The notes: generated by a model not told the origin, from the letters alone. DNA of 64,000 nt from Pseudomonas corrugata (GCF_001269905.1 NZ_LHVK01000003.1:724981-788980), one strand, 5' to 3'; shown: positions 44,103-53,596, counted from the stretch's first letter. A program made the numbers and translations.

Positions 44103-44942
44103 ATGATCAAGAAATGCTTGTTCCCTGCAGCCGGTTACGGTACTCGCTTCCTGCCAGCGACTAAGGCCATGCCCAAAGAAATGCTGCCGGTGGTGAACAA
44201 GCCACTGATCCAGTACGGTGTAGAAGAAGCCCTTGATGCGGGCCTGACGGAAATCTCCATCGTGACCGGCCGTGGCAAGCGCGCGCTGGAAGATCATTTC
44301 GATATCAGCTACGAGCTGGAAAACCAGATCAAAGGCACCGACAAGGAAAAGTATCTGGTCGGTATCCGCAAACTGCTGGATGAGTGTTCGTTCTCCTACA
44401 CCCGCCAGACCGAAATGAAAGGCCTGGGCCACGCGATCCTGACTGGCCGTCCTTTGATCGGCGACGAACCCTTCGCCGTGGTGCTGGCGGATGACCTGTG
44501 CGTCAACCTGGAAGGTGACGGCGTGCTGACCCAGATGGTCAAGCTCTACAAACAGTTCCGCTGCTCCATCGTGGCGATCCAGGAAGTTGATCCGCAGGAA
44601 ACCAACAAGTACGGCGTGATCGCCGGCGAAATGATCCGCGATGACATCTATCGCGTGCACAGCATGGTTGAAAAACCGAAGCCTGAAGACGCTCCGTCGA
44701 ACCTGGCGATCATCGGTCGTTACATCCTGACGCCGGACATCTTCGACCTGATCGAACAGACCGAACCAGGCAAGGGCGGTGAGATCCAGATTACCGACGC
44801 CCTGATGAAACAGGCCCAGAACGGCTGCGTCATGGCCTACAAGTTCAAGGGCAAGCGTTTCGACTGCGGTGGCGCCGAAGGCTACATCGACGCGACCAAC
44901 TTCTGCTTCGAAAACTTCTACAAGACCGGCAAGGCTTACTGA
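44103..44942 (+). CDS. galU: UTP-glucose-1-phosphate uridylyltransferase
   Basis: A 279-aa enzyme that makes UDP-glucose for LPS, exopolysaccharide and other glycans. Canonical motifs: LFPAAGYGTRFLPATKAMPK (nucleotide-binding signature), LPVVNKPLIQYGVEEA, the VEKPKPEDAPSNLAIIGRYI region and FKGKRFDCGGAEGYIDATNF at the C-terminus. AAAGGA lies ~7 nt before the ATG. A strong terminator follows. The galU-gor order matches other Pseudomonas. Confidence 0.95.
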   Translation: MIKKCLFPAAGYGTRFLPATKAMPKEMLPVVNKPLIQYGVEEALDAGLTEISIVTGRGKRALEDHFDISYELENQIKGTDKEKYLVGIRKLLDECSFSYTRQTEMKGLGHAILTGRPLIGDEPFAVVLADDLCVNLEGDGVLTQMVKLYKQFRCSIVAIQEVDPQETNKYGVIAGEMIRDDIYRVHSMVEKPKPEDAPSNLAIIGRYILTPDIFDLIEQTEPGKGGEIQITDALMKQAQNGCVMAYKFKGKRFDCGGAEGYIDATNFCFENFYKTGKAY

Positions 44943-44960
44943 TAGCCCACGCCGCGACTG

Positions 44961-44994
44961 AAAAACGCCCCGACTGGTTCGGGGCGTTTTTTTT
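44961..44994 (+). terminator. galU terminator
   Basis: AAAAACGCCCCGA (44961-44973) pairs with TTCGGGGCGTTTTT, ending in a run of eight T. It lies 19 nt after the galU stop. Confidence 0.92.
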
Positions 44995-45026
44995 GGGGCA
45001 ATGTATTGCCGTGTCTGGCATAGAAT

Positions 45027-45181
45027 CCTGTGGCGAGGGGAGTTATCTGTAGCGAGGGGATTTATCCCCGCTGGGCTGTGAAGCAGCCCTAAAGCCAGGC
45101 GACTTGGTGTGCCAGGCAGATTGAGTTGGTTGGTTTGGGGCTGCTATGCAGCCCAGCGGGGATAAATCCCCTCGCCACAGG
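45027..45181. repeat. Long inverted repeat of the GTGGCGAGGGG family
   Basis: Left arm with CTGTGGCGAGGGGAG and a second unit GCGAGGGGATTTATCCCCGC; right arm GCGGGGATAAATCCCCTCGC plus CCACAG. The arms CCCCGCTGGGCTG/CAGCCCAGCGGGG pair across ~65 bp. It fills the gap between galU and gor. Confidence 0.85.
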
Positions 45182-45301
45182 AGCCGCGCTCGGCTTGATG
45201 ACGCTCACCCTGGCTTTTTAATTTTCCGCCCCCATAACCAACGCAACGCTGACCCGTCTGGAAACAGCGGGTATGCTGATGGCCTGCCTAAGGAGACAGT
45301 A

Positions 45302-46657
45302 ATGGCCTACGATTTTGACCTGTATGTGATTGGCGCCGGTTCCGGTGGTGTGCGGGCTGCGCGGTTCGCCGCCGGTTTTGGCGCCAGGGTGGCCGTGGCG
45401 GAAAGCCGCTACCTGGGCGGTACCTGCGTGAACGTCGGTTGCGTGCCGAAAAAGCTGCTGGTCTATGGTGCGCATTATGCCGAAGACTTCGAGCAGGCTT
45501 CGGCCTATGGCTGGACGGCGGGTGAGGCGAGTTTCGACTGGGCTACGCTGATTGCCAACAAGGACCGGGAGATCAACCGCCTCAACGACATCTATCGCAA
45601 CCTGTTGGTCAACAGCGGCGTGGCGTTGCATGAGGGCCATGCGAAGATCACCGGTCCCCATGAGGTCGAGATCAATGGCCAGCGCCATAGCGCCGAGCAC
45701 ATCCTGGTCGCCACCGGTGGTTGGCCGGTCATCCCGCAGATTCCGGGCCGCGAGCATGCCATCAGCTCCAATGAGGCTTTTTTTCTCAAGGAACTGCCCA
45801 AGCGCGTGCTGGTAGTGGGGGGGGGCTACATTGCAGTGGAGTTCGCGGGGATTTTCCACGGCATGGGCGCGCAGACGTCCCTGCTGTATCGCGGTGAGTT
45901 GTTCCTGCGCGGTTTTGACGGCGCAGTACGCAAGCATCTGGCCGAAGAGCTGACGCGCCGAGGCCTGGATCTGCAGTTCAATGCCGATATCCAGCGCATC
46001 GACAAGCAGGCCGATGGCAGCCTGGAGGTGACCCTCAAGGACGGCCGTACGCTATTGACCGATTGCGTGTTCTACGCCACCGGCCGGCGGCCGATGCTCG
46101 ATAACCTCGGCCTGGAGAACACCGCTGTCACGCTGGATGAGAAGGGCTTTGTCCAGGTCAATGAAAAATACGAGACCACCGAGCCGTCGATCCTTGCCAT
46201 TGGCGACGTGATCGGGCGCGTACAGCTGACACCCGTTGCCTTGGCCGAGGGCATGGCGGTGGCGCGGCGCCTGTTCAAGCCTGAACAGTACCGGCTGGTG
46301 GATTACCGGATGATCCCCACGGCGGTGTTCAGCCTGCCGAACATCGGCACGGTCGGCCTGACCGAGGAACAGGCCCGGGAAGAGGGGCATGAGGTGCAGA
46401 TTTTCGAAAGCCGTTTCCGGCCGATGAAGCTGAGTCTGACCGACTGCCAGGAACGCACGCTGATGAAGCTGGTGGTGGATGCCCGCACCGACAAGGTCCT
46501 GGGTTGCCATATGGTCGGCCCGGATGCCGGGGAAATCGTCCAGGGCCTGGCTATCGCCCTCAAGGCCGGCGCCAGCAAGCGCGATTTTGACGAAACCATT
46601 GGCGTGCACCCGACTGCCGCCGAAGAGTTCGTCACGATGCGCACTCCCGCGGCCTGA
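45302..46657 (+). CDS. gor: Glutathione-disulfide reductase
   Basis: A 451-aa FAD/NADPH enzyme that regenerates reduced glutathione. FAD site [20 protein letters not shown]; redox disulfide [14 protein letters not shown] with Cys42 and Cys47; NADPH-binding [23 protein letters not shown]/interface [17 protein letters not shown]; dimer-interface active-site His-Glu in [19 protein letters not shown] ~6 nt before ATG 45302 fixes the start; the upstream frame runs through the repeat. The length matches Pseudomonas Gor. Confidence 0.95.
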   Translation: MAYDFDLYVIGAGSGGVRAARFAAGFGARVAVAESRYLGGTCVNVGCVPKKLLVYGAHYAEDFEQASAYGWTAGEASFDWATLIANKDREINRLNDIYRNLLVNSGVALHEGHAKITGPHEVEINGQRHSAEHILVATGGWPVIPQIPGREHAISSNEAFFLKELPKRVLVVGGGYIAVEFAGIFHGMGAQTSLLYRGELFLRGFDGAVRKHLAEELTRRGLDLQFNADIQRIDKQADGSLEVTLKDGRTLLTDCVFYATGRRPMLDNLGLENTAVTLDEKGFVQVNEKYETTEPSILAIGDVIGRVQLTPVALAEGMAVARRLFKPEQYRLVDYRMIPTAVFSLPNIGTVGLTEEQAREEGHEVQIFESRFRPMKLSLTDCQERTLMKLVVDARTDKVLGCHMVGPDAGEIVQGLAIALKAGASKRDFDETIGVHPTAAEEFVTMRTPAA

Positions 46658-46666
46658 GCTGTTTCA

Positions 46667-46780
46667 TGTAGGAGCCATGTAGGACTTGTCGAGCACAGCG
46701 AGGCTGCGATCTTTCCCCGGGAAATTGAGTCCTGAACGAAAGCAAAATCAAAAGATCGCAGGCTTCGCCAGCTCCTACAG
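46667..46780. repeat. Inverted intergenic repeat, third family
   Basis: ATGTAGGAGCC...GGCTGCGATCTTT pairs with AAAGATCGCAGGCTTCG and CCAGCTCCTACAG ~50 bp further on. A distinct palindromic family (TGTAGGAGC/GCTCCTACA), seen once here, between gor and the ahpC promoter. Confidence 0.75.
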
Positions 46781-46808
46781 AGATTTTTTCTATCTATACC
46801 GTTCCCTG

Positions 46809-46845
46809 ATAGCCAAAACCAATTATTCGCATCAGCTTTGCCAAT
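46809..46845 (+). promoter_or_regulatory. OxyR-like binding site upstream of ahpC
   Basis: Four half-sites with exact 7-bp spacing: ATAG (46809-46812), CAAT (46820-46823), ATCA (46831-46834) and CAAT (46842-46845). This fits the OxyR consensus ATAG-N7-CTAT-N7-ATAG-N7-CTAT with three changes. It ends ~70 bp before the ahpC start codon, where OxyR activates ahpC in relatives. Confidence 0.72.
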
Positions 46846-46913
46846 GAGCCAGCATGGGAATGAGTGGGTAAGCTTCTCTCCATCAACTTTTCAACCCTGA
46901 TGGAGAAACACCG

Positions 46914-47477
46914 ATGCCTATCATCAACAGCCAAGTTAAACCGTTCAAAGCTACCGCATTCAAAAACGGCGCTTTCGTCGAAGTGTCGGACGCCGACCTG
47001 AAAGGCAAGTGGTCTGTCGTGTTCTTCTACCCGGCTGACTTCACCTTCGTTTGCCCAACCGAACTGGAAGACCTGGCCGACAACTACGCCGAATTCCAGA
47101 AACTGGGCGTCGAGATCTACAGCGTGTCCACCGACACTCACTTTGCCCACGCTGCCTGGCACAACACTTCGCCAGCCATCGGCAAGATCCAGTACACCAT
47201 GATCGGCGACCCGACCCTGACCATCTCCCGCAACTTCGACGTGCTGATCGAAGAAGCTGGCCTGGCTGACCGCGGTACTTTCGTGATCAACCCTGAAGGT
47301 CAGATCAAGATCGTCGAAATCAACGACGGCGGTGTAGGCCGTGACGCTTCCGAGCTGCTGCGCAAGATCAAGGCCGCCCAGTACGTCGCTGCTCACCCTG
47401 GCGAAGTCTGCCCAGCCAAGTGGAAAGAAGGCGAGGCCACTCTGGCTCCGTCTCTGGACCTGGTCGGCAAGATCTAA
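46914..47477 (+). CDS. ahpC: Alkyl hydroperoxide reductase peroxiredoxin subunit
   Basis: A 187-aa 2-Cys peroxiredoxin that reduces hydrogen peroxide, organic hydroperoxides and peroxynitrite. The peroxidatic Cys47 is in [20 protein letters not shown], the resolving Cys166 in [19 protein letters not shown]-like and YF motifs suggest the usual decamer. GGAGA lies before the ATG. It is followed by a terminator and then ahpF; the OxyR-like site upstream suggests peroxide induction. Confidence 0.96.
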   Translation: MPIINSQVKPFKATAFKNGAFVEVSDADLKGKWSVVFFYPADFTFVCPTELEDLADNYAEFQKLGVEIYSVSTDTHFAHAAWHNTSPAIGKIQYTMIGDPTLTISRNFDVLIEEAGLADRGTFVINPEGQIKIVEINDGGVGRDASELLRKIKAAQYVAAHPGEVCPAKWKEGEATLAPSLDLVGKI

Positions 47478-47536
47478 CTCCATGAGTCATCCGAGGGCGA
47501 TCAGCTCTTGATCAAGTAAGCCGCTTCGCCCCCAAA

Positions 47537-47572
47537 AACGCCCGGGCGAGATTCGCTCGGGCGTTGTTTTTT
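47537..47572 (+). terminator. ahpC terminator
   Basis: AACGCCCGGGCGA pairs with CGCTCGGGCGTT, followed by GTTTTTT. It lies between ahpC and ahpF, so ahpF is expressed by partial read-through or its own promoter. Confidence 0.9.
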
Positions 47573-47601
47573 CTGAAATTCAAAAAATGGAAATCGCCCG
47601 T

Positions 47602-49164
47602 ATGTTGGACGCCAATCTTAAAGCTCAGTTGAAGTCATATCTGGAACGGGTCACCCAACCGATCGAGATCGTTGCATCCCTCGACGACGGTGCGAAATCC
47701 CAGGAAATGCTGGCGTTGCTCAAAGACATTGCCAGTCTCTCCACCCAGATCATCTTGCTCGACAACGGCACCGATGCGCGCAAGCCATCGTTCTCGTTGA
47801 ACCGCCCGGGAGCCGATATCAGCCTGCGTTTCGCCGGTATTCCCATGGGCCACGAATTCACTTCGCTGGTGTTGGCCTTGCTGCAAGTCGGCGGCCACCC
47901 TTCGAAGGCCAGTGTCGAAGTCATTGAACAGATCCGCGCCCTTGAAGGCGAGTTCAACTTCGAGACCTATTTCTCGCTGTCGTGCCAGAACTGCCCGGAC
48001 GTGGTCCAGGCGCTGAACCTGATGGCGGTGCTGAACCCGAACATCCGCCACGTCGCTATCGACGGTGCGCTGTTCCAGGCTGAGGTCGATGAGCGTCAGA
48101 TCATGGCCGTGCCGAGTATCTACCTGAATGGCGAGAACTTCGGTCAGGGCCGCATGGGCCTGGAAGAGATTCTCGCCAAGATCGATACCAGCGGTATCGA
48201 GCGCCAGGCCGAAAAAATCAGCGCCAAGGACGCCTTCGATGTGTTGGTGGTTGGCGGTGGCCCGGCCGGTGCTTCGGCTGCGATCTATGCGGCCCGCAAA
48301 GGCATCCGCACTGGTGTGGCGGCTGAACGCTTCGGCGGACAGGTACTCGATACCATGGCCATCGAGAACTTTATCTCGGTCCAGGAAACCGAAGGGCCGA
48401 AACTGGCCGTAGCCTTGGAAGAGCACGTCAAGCAATACGACGTGGACATCATGAACCTGCAACGTGCCGATGGGCTGGTGCCTGGCACGGACGGCATGTT
48501 GCATGAAGTCCGGTTCGCCAGCGGTGCGCGCCTCAAGGCCAAGACCGTGATCCTGGCGACCGGTGCCCGCTGGCGTGAAATGAACGTGCCGGGCGAGCAG
48601 CAATACCGCAACAAGGGCGTAGCATACTGCCCACACTGTGACGGTCCGCTGTTCAAGGGCAAGCGCGTGGCGGTGATCGGCGGGGGTAACTCCGGCGTCG
48701 AAGCGGCCATCGACCTGGCCGGTATCGTGGCCCATGTCACCTTGCTGGAGTTCGATGTGCAGTTGCGCGCCGATGCGGTGTTGCAGCGCAAACTGCACAG
48801 CTTGCCGAATGTGACGGTGATTACCAACGCCCAGACCACCGAGGTGACAGGCGACGGTCAGAAGGTCAACGGGCTGCGCTACAAGGATCGTCCAAGCGGT
48901 GAAGTGCTGGACGTGACGCTGGAAGGGATATTTGTGCAGATCGGCCTGTTGCCCAATACCGATTGGCTCAAAGGTACTGTAGAGCTGTCACCGCGTGGCG
49001 AGATCATCGTCGACGCCCGGGGTGAAACCTCTATCCCTGGCGTATTCGCCGCCGGCGATGTGACCACCGTGCCGTATAAGCAGATCGTGATCGCCGTAGG
49101 CGAGGGCGCCAAGGCTTCGTTGAGCGCCTTCGATCATCTGATCCGGACTTCCGCGCCAGCATAA
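47602..49164 (+). CDS. ahpF: Alkyl hydroperoxide reductase flavoprotein subunit
   Basis: A 520-aa NADH:AhpC reductase. The N-terminal double thioredoxin-fold (1-200) carries the CxxC Cys128/Cys131 ([11 protein letters not shown]) that passes electrons to AhpC. The FAD/NADH-binding thioredoxin-reductase-like part has [20 protein letters not shown], the second CxxC Cys343/Cys346 ([12 protein letters not shown]), [20 protein letters not shown] and [23 protein letters not shown] 47602 gives the family start; five residues further upstream are unlikely. Confidence 0.96.
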   Translation: MLDANLKAQLKSYLERVTQPIEIVASLDDGAKSQEMLALLKDIASLSTQIILLDNGTDARKPSFSLNRPGADISLRFAGIPMGHEFTSLVLALLQVGGHPSKASVEVIEQIRALEGEFNFETYFSLSCQNCPDVVQALNLMAVLNPNIRHVAIDGALFQAEVDERQIMAVPSIYLNGENFGQGRMGLEEILAKIDTSGIERQAEKISAKDAFDVLVVGGGPAGASAAIYAARKGIRTGVAAERFGGQVLDTMAIENFISVQETEGPKLAVALEEHVKQYDVDIMNLQRADGLVPGTDGMLHEVRFASGARLKAKTVILATGARWREMNVPGEQQYRNKGVAYCPHCDGPLFKGKRVAVIGGGNSGVEAAIDLAGIVAHVTLLEFDVQLRADAVLQRKLHSLPNVTVITNAQTTEVTGDGQKVNGLRYKDRPSGEVLDVTLEGIFVQIGLLPNTDWLKGTVELSPRGEIIVDARGETSIPGVFAAGDVTTVPYKQIVIAVGEGAKASLSAFDHLIRTSAPA

Positions 49165-49185
49165 ACAGCCAGGCACTGGAAAAAC

Positions 49186-49218
49186 AAAACCCCATGGGCC
49201 TGGCCCATGGGGTTTTTT
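49186..49218 (+). terminator. ahpF terminator
   Basis: AAAACCCCATGGGCC pairs with GGCCCATGGGGTTTTTT across a minimal loop, 21 nt after the ahpF stop. Confidence 0.92.
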
Positions 49219-49245
49219 ATTGAGCTTTCATATCCACCGCCGAGC

Positions 49246-49274
49246 CCTGTGGGAGCAAGCTTTGCTCCCACAGG
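49246..49274. repeat. REP-type palindrome
   Basis: CCTGTGGGAGCAAGC followed by TTTGCTCCCACAGG, between ahpF and the convergent glyoxalase gene. Confidence 0.85.
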
Positions 49275-49292
49275 TAGGTTTCTCGGTGGGTC

Positions 49293-49814
49293 TTAGAGTG
49301 GAGCAGGCTGGATAATCTCGACCCAGTAGCCATCCGGGTCCTTGATGAACGCCAGGCTTTTCATGCGGCCGTCGCTCAGGCGCTTCTGGAAGTCACAACC
49401 CAACGCTTCGAAGCGTTCGCAGGCTGCGACTACGTCCGGTACCGAGATGCAGATGTGACCGAACCCGCGTGGATCGGTGTTGCCATTGTGATAAGCGAAT
49501 GCCGGGTCGCTTTCGGTGCCATGGTTGTGGGTCAGTTCCAGGATGCCGGGGATCGATTTCATCCACTCGGTGCGTGCCGCAGCGTCCGCCGGAATCTGGC
49601 GCTTGTCCACCAGCGCGAGGAAATACAGGCTGAATTCGGCCTCAGGGAAGTCACGTTTTTCCACCAGCGAGAAACCCAGGACGCGGGTATAGAAATCCAG
49701 GGACTTGGTAATGTCCTTGACCCGCAGCATGGTGTGGTTGAAGACGAATTTGGCCGTGGCGGCATCGGGTTGGGCGGTGACGCCCGGGAAAGTGTCGAGT
49801 TCGTGCAGGCTCAT
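49293..49814 (-). CDS. gloA: Lactoylglutathione lyase (glyoxalase I)
   Basis: A 173-aa glyoxalase that isomerises the methylglyoxal-glutathione hemithioacetal. Metal- and substrate-site motifs: [49 protein letters not shown] and [11 protein letters not shown]. The length and the internal insertions fit the longer, zinc-type class found as a third glyoxalase in Pseudomonas. ATG 49814 has GGAGG 4 nt upstream. It shares the neighbourhood with gor and ahpCF. Confidence 0.92.
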   Translation of the reverse strand: MSLHELDTFPGVTAQPDAATAKFVFNHTMLRVKDITKSLDFYTRVLGFSLVEKRDFPEAEFSLYFLALVDKRQIPADAAARTEWMKSIPGILELTHNHGTESDPAFAYHNGNTDPRGFGHICISVPDVVAACERFEALGCDFQKRLSDGRMKSLAFIKDPDGYWVEIIQPAPL

Positions 49815-49987
49815 GGGCCCTCCGGAAAATAAGTGGGGCAAACGACGTCGCAGGGCTTGGCGCGACGGTTCTGTGGCTTGCGTCAAACATGATACGCAGG
49901 GGGCGCAGCATCGCCAAACCGTGTGCGGCTATTGCCTGGTGCCGCGGTGAGCTTCAGACTTCGCGATTCGTCCTTGAGTGCAGCGCA

Positions 49988-50524
49988 ATGATTCGACCGT
50001 TCCTTTCGTCGTTCGTCCTGTTTTTTGCCGTTGTTGCGAGTGTTGGCGTCCAGGCCGCCGAACCGCAGGTCACCTGGCCCCAGGGCTGGTTCATCGAGCC
50101 GCTGCCTTCCGATGCATCTGCCACGCCGGTGGCACCGGGAACCTCTCGTCAACGGGCGACCAAGAATGACTCGGCAGGCAATGCCGTCATGGTCATGGAG
50201 CTGACCGCAACCTCCATCAAGCCCGATCATCAAGTCAACTTGCAAGGCGTGCTCCTGGAAATGCGCAAGTCAATCCAGAAGGATTTTTTTCAGGGTGGTT
50301 ATCAAAGTGTATGCAATAAGATTCATGCATCCCTATTGGGCGGGGTAACTGCCCTGGAAACTACCTGTACGATCACGCAGAACGGCCGACATGTGTTGTC
50401 TCAGACACTGGTCGCAGCACTTAATGAAGGCCGGGCTTATGTACTGTCCTATGCGGGACAAGCGCAGGTGTTTGTTGAGAGCCAGGATGAAATACAGGCG
50501 GTACGAAATAGTCTGAAACTATAA
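49988..50524 (+). CDS. DUF4946-family periplasmic protein
   Basis: A 178-aa exported protein with a Sec signal peptide (FLSSFVLFFAVVASVGVQAA, cleavage after AQAA-like VQA/AE). The mature part (VTWPQGWFIEPLPSDA; GNAVMVMELTATSIKPDHQV; LLEMRKSIQKDFFQGGYQSV) matches the Pseudomonas DUF4946 pattern. Two Cys may form a disulfide. ATG 49988 puts the signal peptide at the start. It is convergent with mvaT through a shared terminator. Function unknown. Confidence 0.8.
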   Translation: MIRPFLSSFVLFFAVVASVGVQAAEPQVTWPQGWFIEPLPSDASATPVAPGTSRQRATKNDSAGNAVMVMELTATSIKPDHQVNLQGVLLEMRKSIQKDFFQGGYQSVCNKIHASLLGGVTALETTCTITQNGRHVLSQTLVAALNEGRAYVLSYAGQAQVFVESQDEIQAVRNSLKL

Positions 50525-50570
50525 GGCTATCAACCTAATACGCCGGGGTTACTCCAGAAGTTCGAGTCCA

Positions 50571-50604
50571 TAAAAAAGCCCTGCAATGTTCAGGGCTTTT
50601 ATTC
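50571..50604. terminator. Bidirectional terminator
   Basis: AAAAGCCCTG (50573-50582) pairs with CAGGGCTTTT (50591-50600), flanked by A- and T-runs on both sides. It serves the DUF4946 gene (+) and mvaT (-). Confidence 0.88.
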
Positions 50605-50614
50605 AGCCTGAATA

Positions 50615-50980
50615 TCAGGTACGTAGCCAGGAATCGACAGTGCTCGCGCCGTATTGTTCTTTCCAGGCTTTCAGGCCGCGGTGATTGCCGCCCTTGGTTT
50701 CGATCAGTTCGCCAGTGTGCGGGTTCTGATAGACCTTGACCACTCGCGCACGGCGGGTTTTAGGCCCCTTGGCCGATGAAGCCCCCGCTTTTGACGGGTT
50801 CGGGTCAAGAATTGCGATGATGTCGCGCAGGCCCTTGCCATAGGTCTTCATCAGTCCCTGGAGCTTTTCTTCGAATTCGATTTCTTTCTTGAGCCCGGCA
50901 TCATTCTTCAGCAATTCCAACTGTTTGAGCTGATCCTGAAGGGCCTTTTCGGCTTTACGAAATTCAACGAGTCTGGACAA
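50615..50980 (-). CDS. mvaT: H-NS-family xenogeneic silencer MvaT
   Basis: A 121-aa MvaT/MvaU protein that silences AT-rich DNA. The coiled-coil oligomerisation region (EKALQDQLKQLELLKNDAGL), a linker (GPKTRRARVVKVYQ) and the C-terminal DNA-binding domain with the AT-pincer/hook TKGGNHRGLKAWKEQY are present. No ATG lies in a sensible place; TTG 50980 (translated MSRLVEFRKAEKAL) is preceded by GGAGTAAC ~9 nt away and gives the family start. A longer ATG frame from 51028 would add an unrelated extension. Confidence 0.85.
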   Translation of the reverse strand: MSRLVEFRKAEKALQDQLKQLELLKNDAGLKKEIEFEEKLQGLMKTYGKGLRDIIAILDPNPSKAGASSAKGPKTRRARVVKVYQNPHTGELIETKGGNHRGLKAWKEQYGASTVDSWLRT

Positions 50981-51305
50981 TTTATCGTTACTCCAATCAA
51001 ATATTTGGCTGAGACCAACCGCAGACAAAGCTATAAGCCAAGCGCTTTGAAGCGCCTCGGTGATAGATGACTCTCCTGCTATCCAGCACAGTCAGAAAAA
51101 TTGTAGTAGTTAAACCGGACAGTGTAAATCGTATCTTTTTCGTCATGTAACAAGAGAGTAAGCGTGTTCCTCAAGTTGCATCGCTGTCTGCGCCGGGCCG
51201 GTGTGTATACCAAGTATAGATTCAAATGGATGATCGGATTGAAAGTTGTGCTTCGATTGTCGATAGGTGGCATTGCGATATCATTCAGTAGAACCCTGCC
51301 TTTCT

Positions 51306-52172
51306 TCATTCAATAGACGAGGCCAGTTCGATAAACGCCCGGGTGGCGGGCGAGGCTTGGCGACTGTCCAGCACCGCCAGGCCGATCCGGCGCGGAACCG
51401 GGGGTGAGAGCGGGCGTACGACGAAGCCTGGATGATCCCCCTCCGGCAGCGAGCCTTCGGAGACTATGGTCACGGCCTCACCCCGGCTGACGGTGCTCAA
51501 CGTGCTGAGCAGCTGTGAACAGCGATAGCGCACGTTTGGCGTGAGTCGGGCGGCATTGAACAAGCGTGTGACCAACTCTGACGATCCGGCCTCGGTGAGT
51601 ACGAAGGGGGTGTCGCACAGGTCGCTGAGGCTGAGGTTGGACCGGGCGGCGAGGGGGTGGGTGGTGGGCAGGAGGGCGACCATCTGGTCCTCCATCAGGG
51701 GAAACGTATCGAAACGGTCCTCAGGCAGCACCACGAAACCGACATCGATCCGTCGCTCATCCAACCATTGGATGACTTGCCGGTCCGGCCCTTCGTCGAT
51801 GTGCACCTCAATCCCTGGATGCAAGGCGCGATAGCGCTGCAGGATGGCGGGCAACAGCTTCATCGATGAGGTCGGGCCGAACGAGCCAATGCGCAAAGTG
51901 CCACGGCGCATGCCCCGGGCGTCGGCGGCTTCCTGGCGCAGGGTGTTGGCCAGCCCGAGCATGGCGCGGGCGCGCAGGAGCAATTGCTGGCCGATGTCGC
52001 TGAGCTCCACCACGGACTGGTGACGCCTGAGCAGTTCGACCCCCAGTTCCTGTTCCAGCGATTTGATGGCATGGGACACCGCAGACTGACTGATGCCCAA
52101 GCGCGTCGCCGCAGCGGTGAAACCATGCAGTTCGGCCACCAGGGAGAAGATTTCGAGCTGGGTAAGGGTCAT
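51306..52172 (-). CDS. LysR-family transcriptional regulator
   Basis: A 288-aa regulator. The N-terminal helix-turn-helix (LTQLEIFSLVAELHGFTAAA; LGISQSAVSHAIKSLEQELG) is followed by a periplasmic-binding-like effector domain (about 90-288; RIGSFGPTSSMKLLPAILQR). It is divergent from the EamA exporter and probably controls it; an inverted repeat of the GTGGCGAGGGG family lies in their shared upstream region. The effector is unknown. Confidence 0.88.
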   Translation of the reverse strand: MTLTQLEIFSLVAELHGFTAAATRLGISQSAVSHAIKSLEQELGVELLRRHQSVVELSDIGQQLLLRARAMLGLANTLRQEAADARGMRRGTLRIGSFGPTSSMKLLPAILQRYRALHPGIEVHIDEGPDRQVIQWLDERRIDVGFVVLPEDRFDTFPLMEDQMVALLPTTHPLAARSNLSLSDLCDTPFVLTEAGSSELVTRLFNAARLTPNVRYRCSQLLSTLSTVSRGEAVTIVSEGSLPEGDHPGFVVRPLSPPVPRRIGLAVLDSRQASPATRAFIELASSIE

Positions 52173-52240
52173 GAGTGATTGCTCATTTTACGATGACTTA
52201 ATATGAGCTTGATAATGGGGCATCCGATTCGAACCGTATA

Positions 52241-52375
52241 GGCACCACCTTGTGGCGAGGGGATAAATCCCCGCTGGAGCGCGCAGCGGTCCCTTTGAAT
52301 GATCTGCTGTATCGCAAGATTTCTGGGGCCGCGACGCTGCCCAGCGGGGATAAATCCCCTCGCCACAAGGTGGTG
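52241..52375. repeat. Long inverted repeat in a divergent promoter region
   Basis: GGCACCACCTTGTGGCGAGG, GGATAAATCCCCGCTGG pairs with CCAGCGGGGATAAATCC, CCTCGCCACAAGGTGGTG. The arms are ~37 bp and nearly perfect, 60 bp apart, in the gap between the LysR gene and the EamA gene. Confidence 0.85.
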
Positions 52376-52403
52376 TACCTCGTTTCATTTGTCTGTGGTG
52401 AAC

Positions 52404-53348
52404 ATGAAAACCCTCGAACACACCTTTTCGACCCCGTCGGACCTGTCGGTCTACCTGAAGCTGTCCATGGTCACCATGATCTGGGGCGGTACCTTTGTGG
52501 CCGGCAGGATTCTGTCCGATGCCCTGGCGCCCCTGCTGGCCGCCAGCCTGCGCTTCTTGCTGGCCAGTGTGGCGCTGCTGCTGTTCCTCGGCCTGGCAAG
52601 GATCCCGCTGGCGAGGCCGACCGTGAAGCAGGGCATGCAGTTGGCGGTGCTGGGTTTTTTCGGGATCCTTTTCTACAACCTGTGTTTCTTCTATGGCCTG
52701 CACTACATCAACGCGTCGCGGGCTTCGCTGATCGTGGCCTTGAACCCGGCGGTGATCGGCCTGGCCTCCTGGTGGTTGTTCAAGGAGCGGTTGAGCCGGT
52801 CGAAGGTCGGCGGGATTGTGTTATGCATCGGCGGCGCAGGGCTGGTCATTGTCAGTCGCGATCCTTCCTTGCTGCAGGCGTCCGCGCAGGGCTGGATCGG
52901 CGACCTGCTGATTTTCGGCTGCGTGCTGGGATGGGGCGTCTATTCGTTGTTTTCGCGCAGCCTGAATGAAAGTCTCGGCCCGTTGCAGACCGTCACCTGG
53001 TCGATTCTGCTGGGCACGCTGATGCTGTGGCTGACCTGTGCGGTCGGCGGTGAGGTTCGCTTCGAAGCCCTGCGTGGGTTGGACGGCAGGCAATGGCTGA
53101 GCTTGCTTTATCTTGGCGTGCTGGGTTCGGCGCTGGCCTACATCGCCTGGTACGACGGTATTCGCCGGATCGGCGCAACCCGTTCCGGTGTATTCATTGC
53201 GCTCAACCCGCTGACGGCGGTACTGCTGGGGGCGCTGCTATTGGACGAACGGCTCACGGCCCTGATGTGCGTGGGCGGCGGGTTGATCCTGGCGGGCATT
53301 TTACTGTGTAACAGACCCCTTGCGCGGCCGGCGAAAAAGACGATTTGA
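52404..53348 (+). CDS. EamA-family (DMT) transporter
   Basis: A 314-aa inner-membrane exporter of the drug/metabolite transporter superfamily, with ten helices from two EamA domains (first: LKLSMVTMIWGGTFVAGRIL...; second: GDLLIFGCVLGWGVYSLFSR, ending IGATRSGVFIALNPLTAVLL). It may export amino acids or metabolites. The start at 52404 (MKTLEHTFSTPSDLSVY) fits; the upstream frame passes through the repeat. Divergent from, and probably regulated by, the LysR gene. Confidence 0.86.
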   Translation: MKTLEHTFSTPSDLSVYLKLSMVTMIWGGTFVAGRILSDALAPLLAASLRFLLASVALLLFLGLARIPLARPTVKQGMQLAVLGFFGILFYNLCFFYGLHYINASRASLIVALNPAVIGLASWWLFKERLSRSKVGGIVLCIGGAGLVIVSRDPSLLQASAQGWIGDLLIFGCVLGWGVYSLFSRSLNESLGPLQTVTWSILLGTLMLWLTCAVGGEVRFEALRGLDGRQWLSLLYLGVLGSALAYIAWYDGIRRIGATRSGVFIALNPLTAVLLGALLLDERLTALMCVGGGLILAGILLCNRPLARPAKKTI

Positions 53349-53455
53349 TAGAGGAGGCGGACAAATCGGGTTACGCTGTGTAGAATCGATTTACGCATAC
53401 AAGAATAATGACTTCTGGCAGCAGAAGCCTCGCCCGCAAAAGCCTTGGGTCGACA

Positions 53456-53560
53456 ATGAAGATACTTGGGTTACAACTGATCTATGGCGATTTCCTCGCC
53501 CGCAGCGTTCGCGGTATCTCCTGCGCGCCACCGTATGCCCTCAGCATGGCCAGCAACTGA
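53456..53560 (+). CDS. Possible 34-aa leader-like ORF upstream of hpd
   Basis: A short frame encoding MKILGLQLIYGDFLARSVRG then ISCAPPYALSMASN, ending 36 nt before the hpd start. It has only a weak ribosome site (GGG at -9). It may be a conserved intergenic peptide or merely an open frame in a transcript leader. No attenuation signal was identified. Confidence 0.3.
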   Translation: MKILGLQLIYGDFLARSVRGISCAPPYALSMASN

Positions 53561-53596
53561 CGTTCCGTTAATTGACAAGCATGATGAGGCGCCGAC

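Noticed and set aside
51079..51309. 76-codon minus-strand frame between mvaT and the LysR gene
   Set aside because: AT-rich upstream region of mvaT; the frame lacks a ribosome site and has no coding pattern.
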